From Cepaea nemoralis (Eukaryota; Mollusca; Gastropoda; Stylommatophora; Helicidae), in the NCBI GenBank assembly GCA_014155875.1, contig JACEFZ010013499.1:1-64000 (forward strand): a DNA stretch of 64,000 nt, in the 5' to 3' direction. The translations under genes and the position numbers were made by a program. How positions within the stretch are numbered: the first letter of the stretch is position 1; each line of letters begins with the position of its first letter. This document shows, piece by piece, positions 30,721-41,900 of the stretch. Under the pieces are notes generated by a model. The model was not told the origin of the DNA, made no database searches, and worked only from the letters and a program-made list of their open reading frames with translations.

Positions 30721-31040
30721 CATTATCTTTTAAGGCACAGTGTGCTAGAGGAAAAAGAACTCAATGAAACTGAGTCATCATGGTGAAGATAATAACTCCA
30801 TCAAATCATAAAACATTACATAGTGACTGAGGTAAATACATTGTAGTGTACATACTTCTTAACAAGCAACAATGTGTGCATAAATACCAAGCTGTGCTCT
30901 CAATTTAAGAAATAAAATAACACAGCAATATAAAAAAACAAATCTAATTGTCAAATCCAATATAGTCACATGGTACTATATAAACCGGATACATCACAAC
31001 TGCACACTCATGAGACAACTTGAACTAGGACAACCCCAAA
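30721..31040. other. Unassigned sequence
   Basis: AT-rich with nothing recognised. Confidence 0.3.
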
Positions 31041-31530
31041 GGATGCCTTATAGCTCTATCTAAAGATACCATAAAGCTCTAATCTAAAGATGCCATATAG
31101 CTCTAATCTAAGGATGTTATCTAAAGATGCCATATCACTCTAATCTAAAGAAGCCATATAGCTCTAATCTAAGGATGCCATCCATATAACTTGCTCTAAT
31201 CTAAAGATGCTATAGAGCTCTAATCTAAAGATGCAATATAGCTATAATCTAAAGAAGCCATATAGCTCTAATCCAAGGGTGTCATATAGGTCTAATATAG
31301 GGATGTCATATAGCTCTAATCTAGGGATGTCATATAGCTCTAATCCAAGGGTGTCATATAGCTCTAGTCTAGGGATGTCATACAGCTCTAATCTAAAGAT
31401 GCCATATAGCTCTAGTCAAAGAATGCCACATAGCACTAATAAAAAAATGCCATATAACACTAATCAAAGGATGCCATACAGCTCATATGAAAGGATACCA
31501 TATAGCTCAAATCAAAACCAACAGATGCCA
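31041..31530. repeat. About 25-bp tandem repeat
   Basis: Around 19 imperfect units of GATGCCATATAGCTCTAATC plus about five bases. The open frame across it (YSSNLGMSYSSN...) is a by-product of a unit near 24 bp and not a protein. Confidence 0.9.
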
Positions 31531-31539
31531 TATATCTAC

Positions 31540-31670
31540 CATTATCACAGAGTCTATATCTATACCATCATCATTGGGTATATATATCTACCATTATCAC
31601 TGGGTATATATCTCTACCATTTTAACTGGGTAATATTTCTACCATTTTAACTGGGTATATTATCTCTACG
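31540..31670. repeat. 28-bp satellite, left flank
   Basis: Units with ATATCTCTACCATTATCACTGGGT. The same family resumes at 32122, so the LINE between them is an insertion into the array. Confidence 0.85.
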
Positions 31671-31841
31671 TTTATGATCTGTTTAAGTCCCCGCTAATCA
31701 CTGGTATCATGAAGGCTAATAGACTACAATGGCTGGGGCATATAGAAAGAATGGAAGATAATAGGGAAACAAAACTCGCTTACACTCAGGAAATAAATGA
31801 CCGTAGACCTTGAGGTAGACCAAGAAGACGGTGGAGAGATA

Positions 31842-31850
31842 ATATATATA
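31842..31850. repeat. SINE target duplication, left (ATATATATA)
   Basis: It recurs at 31989-31997. The uninterrupted LINE copy near 60918-60930 shows the site once. Confidence 0.8.
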
Positions 31851-31988
31851 CTTCTTCTTCGTTCATCCGGTGTTTTTTTTCCGGATGTGATTGCGTTGTG
31901 CCTGTTTACAGCAGAGCTGCGTTCTTGCGCCGTTAGGCCGACACATCTGACCTCTGCGGGCATTTGTTGACCGGGTTATCCTTCCCGG
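31851..31988 (-). mobile_element. 138-bp SINE-like insertion with GAACGAAGAAGAAG tail
   Basis: Read on the minus strand it begins CCGGGAAGGATAACCCGG and ends GGATGAACGAAGAAGAAG. It is short, non-coding and flanked by a 9-bp duplication, so it moved by target-primed retrotransposition. Its tail matches the 3' end of the LINE fragment at 61286-61476. A clear tRNA-like promoter is not seen. Confidence 0.8.
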
Positions 31989-31997
31989 ATATATATA
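31989..31997. repeat. SINE target duplication, right (ATATATATA)
   Basis: Pairs with 31842-31850. Confidence 0.8.
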
Positions 31998-32121
31998 CAG
32001 ACCTACAAACACTTGGAATCAACAACTGGCAAGAGAAGGTCCACCAGAGAGATGAATGGAGACAGATTGTATCTGCAGCAAAGAACCTCAATGGCTCGGA
32101 ACGCTGAAGAAGAAGAAGAAG

Positions 32122-32757
32122 ATATATCTCTACCATCATCACTGGATATATATCTCTACCATTTTAACTGGGTATATATCTCTACCATTATCACTGGGTA
32201 TATATCTCTAGTATTATCCTTGAGTCTATATATCTCTAGTATTATCCTTGAGTCTATATATATCTCTAGTATTATCCTTGAGTCTATATATCTCTAGTGT
32301 TATCCTTGAGTCTATATATCTCTAGTATTATCCTTGAGTCTATATATCTCTAGTATTATCCTTGAGTCTATATATCTCTAGCATTATCCTTGAGTCTATA
32401 TATCTCTAGTATTATCCTTGAGTCTATATATCTCTAGTATTATCCTTGAGTCTATATATCTCTAGTATTATCCTTGAGTCTATATATCTCTAGTATTATC
32501 CTTGAGTCTATATACCTCACTATTATTATCCTTGAGTCTATATATCTCTAGTATTATCCTTGAGTCTATATATCTCTAGTATTATCCTTGAGTCTATATG
32601 TTTCTAGTATTATCCTTGAGTCTATATATCTCTAGTATTATCCTTGAGTCTATATATCTCTAGTATTATCCTTGAGTCTATATATCTCTAGTATTATCCT
32701 TGAGTCTATATATCTCTAGTATTATCCTTAAGTCTATATCTCTAGCACTATCACTGG
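32122..32757. repeat. 28-bp satellite array
   Basis: About 19 highly uniform units of TATATATCTCTAGTATTATC plus CTTGAGTC, preceded by a few of the CCATTATCACTGGG subtype and closed by one more of that type at 32735-32758. It ends about 55 bp from the TXNDC5 stop codon, on the 3' side of the gene. Confidence 0.97.
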
Positions 32758-32813
32758 GTAACCAAACAAAGTTGACAATGAAATGATAAAACCCAAATCC
32801 CGGACCTGACTGC

Positions 32814-32948
32814 TTACAGCTCATCATGCTGCTGCTGCTCGAGACGCTTCACCAAATACTTGTGTATGCTCTCAAAACTGCGGAAACTCCTGTAGTCCTG
32901 CAGAAAGTCACCTTTGTGAAACAGCTTCAGGGTGGGATAACCTTTGAC
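32814..32948 (-). CDS. TXNDC5: TXNDC5 exon 9 (C-terminus, HDEL)
   Basis: Residues 366-409: VKGYPTLKLFHKGDFLQDY, a helix rich in Arg/Glu/Gln, then HDEL and TAA at 32816-32814. The acceptor is ACGCAG. The 3' untranslated region must enter the 28-bp satellite within about 60 bases; no AATAAA is visible on the minus strand before it. Confidence 0.96.
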   Translation of the reverse strand, partial: VKGYPTLKLFHKGDFLQDYRSFRSFESIHKYLVKRLEQQQHDEL

Positions 32949-35900
32949 CTGCGTGAATATGCATCCACTAAGTATTAGCAGATGGGAGACCAGTATCTGT
33001 GGTGAACATTTTCACATGTTCAGAACAGGAGGTCAGCTTTTTATGCTAGATAACTTTTAACAGATTTTTGTTGTTGTGGCTTGGTCTTATCTTTTATAAT
33101 TTGCAAATATTTACTTTATAACAAAGTATAACATCAATATAATATTTAAATGCCCACCATTAATAAATTATAATAACAATATAATGTTTAAATACTTATT
33201 TATAACAAAGTATAACATTAATATGAGGGGGTTTCAAATGAAAACCTTAAAAGTGTGATAGAAATTACAATAACCATGCCGTTATCTTGTAACCTGTAAA
33301 TATTGTAGTTAAGGATGTCAAGGGTGTTAAGTACATGATATCACAATGTAGACGAACATGGTGACATCATAAGAACAGTTTAAAGATGGCCACCCCACTT
33401 TTGACATGCACCAATGTGAAGGGGTGAAATGTACAGAAATTCCTTGCGAATGAAGGTCCATTATGGTGATGCATGCCTGTCAGTCCAGCAAGTGTATGAG
33501 TGGAGTAGGAAGTTTCAAAATGGCATGACTTCTGTGACAAGCTATTCACAGCCGTGTCAAGCACACTGAGTAGAGATTCCAGAATCGACTGCAGCCGTTG
33601 AAGGCCTTATACAGGAAAACCACCAATTGACCGTTAGAGAACGCAGTGGTTACTACATCGAAAAATGATACATTTCTACTTTACTTTTTTAGAATATATT
33701 CACCAATACAAAACAAATCATGTAAGGTTTTCATTTGAAGCCCCCTCGTGTATTATAATAACAATATAATGTTTAAATACTTACTTTATAACAAAGTACA
33801 ACATCAATATAATATTTAAATGCCCACCATTCATAAATCATAATAACAATAAAAAAAATTTAAATACTAACTTTACAACAAAGTATAACATCAATATAAT
33901 ATTTAAACGCCGACTGTTAATACATTATAACACCAATAAATGTTTAAATACTCACTTTATAATAGTATCACCATCATCATGTAGCAAACACTTTGCAGAA
34001 TGAAACTCTCATTATAGTAAGTCAAGGACCCTTGTACACACCACATGGTGCATCAGGTAATGGTGATGTGACCCATATTTTAATAAACCAATCGGAACTC
34101 AACTGGTGATGTGATCCATATTTGTATCAATCAATTGGAACTCAATTGGTGATGTAACTCGTATTTGTATAAACCAGTCGGAACTTAATTGGTGCTAGAC
34201 CTATATTTATATAAACCAATCAGAACTCAATTGGTGCTAGACCCTTATTTGTATAAACCAATCAGAAATTCAATTGGTGCTAGACCAATATTTTTTTAAA
34301 CCAATTAGAACTCAATTGGTGATGTCGCTTAAAACAAGTCACTTAAAAGTCGACCCTGTCGACTTCACTCCACCAGGATTTTTATCCAATATGGCACGGT
34401 CTCTTTCCGCAGCGTGGAAAGTGTCACACAAAGCACAAACTCTGTAGCTCTAGCAACGACCCACAGGAGTCTCAGAAAAATTTCACTCGTGAACCGAAGG
34501 ACGTGACCTGGAATCGAACCCACAACCTTCGGAGCCTGAGTCAAACCGCTTGACCACTTCGCCACAAGATTCTCAATTGGTGATGTGGCCCATATCTGTA
34601 TAAATAACTCATTTGGTGCAAGACCCTTATTTGTATAAACCAATAGGAAACTCAATTGGTGCTAGACCAATATTTTTATAAACCAATTGGAACTCAACTG
34701 GTGATGTAACCCATATTTGTATAAACCATTCAGAACCCAATTGGTGCTAGACCAATATTTATATAAACCAATCACAACTCAATTGGTGTTAGACCCATAT
34801 TTGTATAAACCAATTGGTAACTCAATTAGTGCTAGACCCATATTTATCGACACTCAATTGGTGATGTGGTCAGTATCACCCCGGCCGCCTTTTCTTCCCA
34901 AGACATTCTAGGCACCAATGTTTGGCTGTGTCGCTGGGAGCCTAGGTCAGTTTTTAAAAATTTGAATTTGCTCAGCTGCGGATTGAACCCGAGACTACCA
35001 TGTCGGCAGGTGGGTGTCTAACCACCATGCCACCCAGGCTCCCACTCTAGTCAGGATTAGAAGAGATTTGCCAAAAGATTCTTGATCCATTGTCTGTTCT
35101 TTTGTCTGATACATTTTCATGCCGAACATGTCTGTTAGGTCATGTGTCCCTGCCATGCTGGCCTAACCCACTGTGCTGTTTACTATGATAAAGGAGTTTC
35201 AGCTTCCAAGACATGAAGCTATTTATGAACTAGTTTTCTTTGATGCTCGATGAAAAATGAGGTTAGAAAACAAGTTCTTAGGAACTATATCCAACCAATC
35301 CTGATGTTTAAAAGCAGGAGGATCCACTTCATTACACTGGGTTGGATCCCATATAACTTGGTCTCTTTCCACATGGTGGACTGCCGAAAACTTTGTGTTG
35401 AATAGCTCACCTCCCTTCAGAGGTCACAGATTGTAAGAATTGTATGGATTTTTTGCGCTGGTCATGCGGGAGTGCGGAGGAATGAACAGGCTGATAGGTT
35501 GCAGGGAATGCACCTCTTGGTGGTCGAATGCTTATGGACAAGGGGGAGGTGGTCGTGCGTCTGTGGGGCCAAGTAGAGAAAGTGGGGGAACAGATTGAGA
35601 ACCTGTATGTGGAAAGGATGAGATTGCGGGGGATAGGCAAGGGGGTAGAATCTCAAAACTGAGAATTGTATGGATTTTATGCCCTGGCCATGCAGGAGTG
35701 CGGAGGAATGAACAGGCTGATAGGTTGCAGGGATTGCACCTCTTGGTGGTCGATTGCTTATGGACAAGGGGGAGGTGGTCATGTGCCTGTGGGACCGGGT
35801 GGAGAAGGTGGAACAGATTGAGAACCCGTATGTGGACAGGATGAGATTGCGGGGAATTGGCAAGGGTTCTGGAAGAATCTCAAAACTGAGAGGGAAGACC

Positions 35901-38900
35901 AGGAGAATTTTCAATCAGATGGCGGTGGGAACAATTAGTAGTGTGAAACTTCGCTGGCTGTTGAATGAGGGGATGGAGCACGTATGGGAATGTCCTGAGT
36001 TCAGTGATGTCAGTTCTTAGCTCAACTCAACTCAAAGTTGCACAGAGCCACAGCATTATGAGGTGAAGTGACCGGACTTAAGTCTCCTTCCCAGAAAGGT
36101 TACCATTTTCACAGCCATTTTACAATGCCAGATTGAATCCTGATCTGTTCTCATGGGGATATAAATTCAGTCCTGTCACAATCGGGAATTGAAATCCAGA
36201 GCGCCGTCTAGTAAGCCAGTAAACTACAAAACCACATGTCAACAGCCTAATCATCATCACGTGCAATACCAGCAAGCATATGCGATCATGGTTGTCTTAT
36301 TTCACATGATCCCTTGACTCTCAGATCTGGCCTGTATTCTGCTCTTTATTATACCCTTTGACTATGCCAGTTCTGTGGTGAAGTGCTTACTCCCACATAC
36401 CGCGTTCGAAACACAGCTTTTATCGACCAATCAGCACTCAAGGGGTGATGTGGTAAATATCTCCCTATAATTTTATCCACCAATCAGCACTCAACGGGTG
36501 TTGTGGTAACTATCTCACTTGTCACCTTTACCTCCCAGGACATTTCCTGGTGTTCATTTAAGGATGGGTCGACCTGGGAGGATAGGTCAATTTAACAATT
36601 CAGTCTTGATATGGACTTGAACTCTTGGCAACTGGGTTGGCAGGCAAGTGTGCTAACCACAGCTCCTTCTCTCCAACATAAAAGCATAAAATAGTGGTGG
36701 AATAGTGCCCTATAAAAACAGCCTCACCTGGTACTTCTGACATACATCCTTATACAGAGTACAGTCCAGTTTTGCTATAGACACAGGCTGGTCTTGAAAG
36801 GCTTCAGCTACCTCTTCCCAAACTGGAACCAGTTTTTTACAATGACCACACCTGAAAAACTAACACAAGGATAAACTGTTCATCTGGTACAACTGAAAAT
36901 CAACAGGTACTGTTAACTTGCTCCGTGGCATAGGGGTTACAGGACGCAGTCTGTGATCCCGAATACCTGCATTTCAAATACAGCTGCGCACGATTTGGCA
37001 GCAGACCATAATGCATTGGTTTTTTTTACAAAATGATATAGGGTGCCAGTCATTCAGAAAGCAATGGCAAACTACTGAACGTAAACTTGCCAAGAGATCC
37101 CAACAGCAAAAAATGCTGGTGTTGACTGTAAAAGGATATGCAACTAACTTTTTAATTGTTAACTTGGCGCCATGGCAGCACAGTGTGTCAACCATTGTGT
37201 ACCTGCAACTACCCATACAGTGATCTTCACCATCATGTAGCAGAATACCGCTCGCATCATGGCACACCAGACAGATTCTCAATCCATTGCCAGTTTTCCT
37301 ATCTCTAGTTAGTTAGTCAACAGATCATCCTCACTGCACATCGAACCATTCAGTCCATAAGTGCTCGGATCCCCCCCTCAGTAAATCCTGAGCGCACAGC
37401 GGCTAACGTTACCAATTCTGTGTTGGTTTATTAATCTTCTTTGGCTTCCTCCATAGTTCTCTTCTCTGGCCACACCTCTTTTAACTTTCTGTTCTTGCAA
37501 TCTGACAGTGGTTGTAGAGTCACAGTCATCAATTGGTTCTCGCAAACGTCTTACTTCTCATTGAGTATTCAGTATTTCAGCATGGTCCATGGCTCATCCG
37601 CCCTCCACAGTAGCCTTATCTGCAAGCCTGTCAGCTTACTCATTTCCTTGTACACCTGCATGCCCTGGCACGAAAATGAAACTAATATTTACCAGCTATG
37701 ACCGCCCCAGAGACACCAACCACTGTCTTCGGATCCAACCCATCTCTACCTTCCTGAGCATACTCTTTGAGTTGCTTCCTACCTCTTCCATGTTTTATGC
37801 TGAAGGTGTCTGCAATGTGCTGTGTCCATCTTCATGTTGGTTGACCACATCCTCTTCTTCCAGAAACCACGTTGTACATCGCTGTTTGCTCCCAGCCACT
37901 GCGATGTTTATTATGACCAAAGTATTTCAGTTTATGAGACATAATGCTATTTATGGACCAGTTTTCTGCAATGTTCATATCTTGTAGAAGGTCAGTATTT
38001 TCTTCTTCTTGGTGCACGATATTCAAAGACCTTTTTTGTAACATTTAATTTCAAACGCCCAAATTTCCTTCTGTAGTGATTGTCATTGCAAAATAGTCAA
38101 TGATTTACATTCTGTATGTTGCCATAGGAAAGATGTATGTTATCAAAAAGTTTAACCTCTTTGTTGGTGTTGTGCCTTAGGCTCTTAATACTGTTTAACC
38201 TTGTGCCATAAGTTCTTAACACTGTTTGTAACCTTGTGCCATAAGTTCTTAACACTGTTTAACCTTGTGCCATAGCTCTTTAAAACAGTTTAACCTTGTG
38301 CCATAACTCCTTAAAATAGTTTAAACAGTTTAACCTTGTGCCATAACTCCTTAAAACAGTTTAACCATGTGCCATAACTCCTTAAACAGTTTAACCATGT
38401 GCCATAACCCCTTGAAACAGTTTAACCTTGTGCCATAACTCCTTAAAACAGTTTAACCTTGTGCCATAACTCCTTAAAACTGTTTAACCTTGTGCCATAA
38501 CTCCTTAAAACTGTTTAACCTTGTGCCATAACTCCTTAAAACTGTTTAACCTTGTGCCATAACCCCTTAAAACTGTGTAACCTCTGCATTACAATGGCCA
38601 GTCTACATCTCACTCTGTTGAAGTCTCCAACGTTGTTGATTATTGAACCAAGAAGTCTATGGTGATCAGCTAATCCTTTTATAACCAAAACATTTTCAGC
38701 TGTCCCTACTCATTCAGTCTCAGGCAGATATTACTTTAACTCAATTTGTTCTAGATGTTATTTTAACAGTTTCTATTCTAGTTACTTTAACTCTTGAGTC
38801 TTGGTTACTATTTTACCTCACTTTGTTCTAGTTGTTATTTTAACGGTTTATATTCTGGTTGTTAATTTAACTCTTTCAATCCCAGGCAGTTATTACTTTA

Positions 38901-41900
38901 ACTCACTTTGTTCCAGTTGCTACTGTAGAAGTTTCTGTTCTGGTTGTTAATTAACTCTTCAATCTCAGTTATTACTTTAATTCACTTTGTCCTAGCTGTT
39001 CTAAATAATACAAGTATTAGTTGGTGGTTATGGTCTCAAGTTCACGATGGTAGGTAGAGGATCTCTGTCTAGAGACATTAGCTAAAGTCACCAACCAGTA
39101 TATTCACTGCCAAGAAGGATAACAATGACAGACTAACTGCTTTACCTTGTATAAAACTGCAGCAGTCAAAGAAATTGGAGAGATCATCATCATCATCATC
39201 ATCATCATAATCATGTGCCATGCCAGTAAGCATGGGTGGTCATGTCTTGGCATCTCACTCGATCACCAGAGTCGTGGATCATCTCAGTGCTCTTGTCTTG
39301 ACCATGCCACATGGTCAAGCAATCCAGGTATTTACTTCTCTGCCTTCCTCTTGTTCTTTTATCCTCAATCTTGCCAGTTGTCACCAAGTTATCCAATTTA
39401 TTTCTTCTCATAACATGACCAAAAAATTGTGACTGTCTATGTCTAATTTCTCTAATCAGTTTACAATGTTCATTTGTTTCTTGTAGGACTTTGGTCATTG
39501 GTTTTTCTGTCTGTCCATTGTATTCTTTGCACTTTCCTCAGAAACCACATTTCCACAGCCATCAGATGTTTTTCAGCTTGACTGCTCATTGTCCCAGTTT
39601 CACATCCATACAAAAGCACAGGTTATTGGAGAGATATATTTATCAAATTACAGAAAGTGAGTAGTTTTGAATATCTAGGGTCTCTGCTGGTGGACGATGG
39701 ACAAGTGAAGATAGATATTACAAGAAGAACAAACATTGCTGTGCAAAAACTAAAGCAATAAAACATTTACGAACTGAAACAGATAGAACAGTAAAGTTAA
39801 AATACTAAGAGTTTAATGTTTCATTGCATTTTTAAGTTTCATGTTTTTCTTTAGATCTGTATGTGTTGTTCCTGATGAAGATTACAATGATCGAAGTGAG
39901 TCGTTGTGTTGTGGTATAAGTTATTCTTTTATTATCATAACTGATATTTTTACCCTGAGATTTATGTTTGCTGGATTAGAGTGTGTTGTAAGGCATGTCC
40001 GTGTTTATTATCTCTCATTTTTTCGTAGGAGATACACGTACCTAACTGTTGTTATTTTGCAATATTTCCTTTGGCAACATTTGGGTGCAAAATGTGGACA
40101 TTTAACAAATCAAATGAAAAGCACCTTTTGTCAAGTATTAGTCAGATGTGACTGAATTACTGTACAACAGTAGACAATACTACTTGCTCTCTGTTAGCGC
40201 AAAATGTTTGGCAGCACTCATCAAACTTGATACCCCACACTGTGCTTTGGTCAAAGTAGTTCAATTGGGAGGGTATAAGCCTTATCCTAGTGCGAGGAAA
40301 TGAAACCTACAGATTAAAAGCTATGGCAGGGCAGACCAGGTCCTACACTTTGGTTGGCAACTGGTCTAGGATCAAAACTCTGACAGGCACAGTTATAGAG
40401 AATTGCTTTGCTGATCCGACAGCTTACCTTGTTCCAGATGTATTGGTGTTACCTTTCCTCTGGAGTACACCAGGCAGGCAGAGAGAGGGATCATGGTGCA
40501 TGGGCAACACATGGTCTCTACAATTCAGCCCAGGCATTTTGCTATGGAGAGGTTATACATTTGCTACCGCTGTGGGCTGTAGTTATTATCCCTTGTTAGA
40601 AGCACAATGTAACAAACTATCGTATGTCAAGATGGCAAGGTGCCAGCGAGTGAAAAGCACATAGCCATCTTAGAACATAAATGTTACAGAAAAGTTTAAA
40701 AATTCATTGGTGGGAAAGGAGAACAAACAGATCTATCCAACAAGAAAAAGAACTACTGAAGAAGACTGTTAGTAAAAAAAATAAAAATATGAGGAAAATA
40801 AAATATTCTGGAAGTATAAAAAGACATGAAAGCATAGAAAAGATAATTAGGGAGGGAAGTGTACAAAGGAGGTGAAGGAGAGCAGGACCAGAACGAAGAT
40901 GGATTCAAGATGTGATAAATAATAAATGCTGCTAGCAGCAGAGGCAGGACATCTGGCTTATGACAGAGACACATTTCAAAAGGTTGTTAGGGGAATGAAT
41001 GTGTTGTACAGAATAAGTCACTGGACAATAAACCAACGTATGCCATATTAATACAAAAAATATGAATCAAACATCATATACAATATATGCCATAATGCAT
41101 GCAAACAAGGTTACTTAACTTTTTTTGTACTTACTGTTTTGAAAAAGTAGAGCTTAATTAAAGTACTCACCAAGGAGCAAAAAACTTGACAAACACAAGC
41201 TTATTGGACGTAATATGAGATTCAAATGTTTCGTCTGTCAGTGCCACTACTTTGCTCTGTGGATGACAAAAACATACACGAACTATGAACAAAAGTTGGT
41301 AGCCAAATAAACGTTTCAAGAATATTTTATGTCTGCCACATTTGTCAAAATTAGACAATTTTGAGAACAAATGTCTTAGAAAATTCTAAACCTCCACTGG
41401 GCAGATTTCAGAACCAATACACAAATAAGACAAGAGACTAAGCAAGACATTGTATCCAATTTTATAAGAAAACGCCGTTGGAACTACATCGGCCATGTAC
41501 TCAGAATGGACAAGACTCCCCAACCAAGCCCTCTTATGGTCACCAGTAGGGAAAAGAAAATGGGGAAGACCAAGAGAGACCCTGAGTAGAACCATCATCA
41601 GAGAAGGCTCATTCAACGGCCAAGTGAACATCCAAGATCTACAATAGGTAGCAGTGAACCGCCGGACATGGAAAGCCATGACTTCTGCCCTAAGCGCCGC
41701 CTTAGGCTCAAGAGGATTGATTGATTGATTGATTGATTGATTTAGGAACCGACATCACAGCATTCGGGCTCAAGAGGAAAGACTAACTAACATTTGATCT
41801 CACTTATCTTATGGCCTGAGGTGGCATGTCTTGTCAGCACATTCCACAAATCCCCAAGTACTGATTGATGCTCACAGAAGTAGAAGAAAGAAATAAAAAT

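Larger units (their letters stand above)
31671..32121 (+). mobile_element. LINE family gamma, C-terminal end with (GAA)n tail
   Basis: It encodes, with breaks, FKSPLITGIMKANRLQWLGH, IERMEDNRETKLAYTQEIND and, after the nested SINE, ERWRQIVSAAKNLNGSER-like residues, then stop and (GAAGAA)n. A cleaner copy is at 60783-61160. It lies inside the 28-bp satellite and carries a SINE at 31851-31988. Confidence 0.9.

Noticed and set aside
39841..40155. 104-codon frame with hydrophobic segments
   Set aside because: No recognisable domain and no repeats of it elsewhere; in an intron on the antisense strand of TXNDC5.
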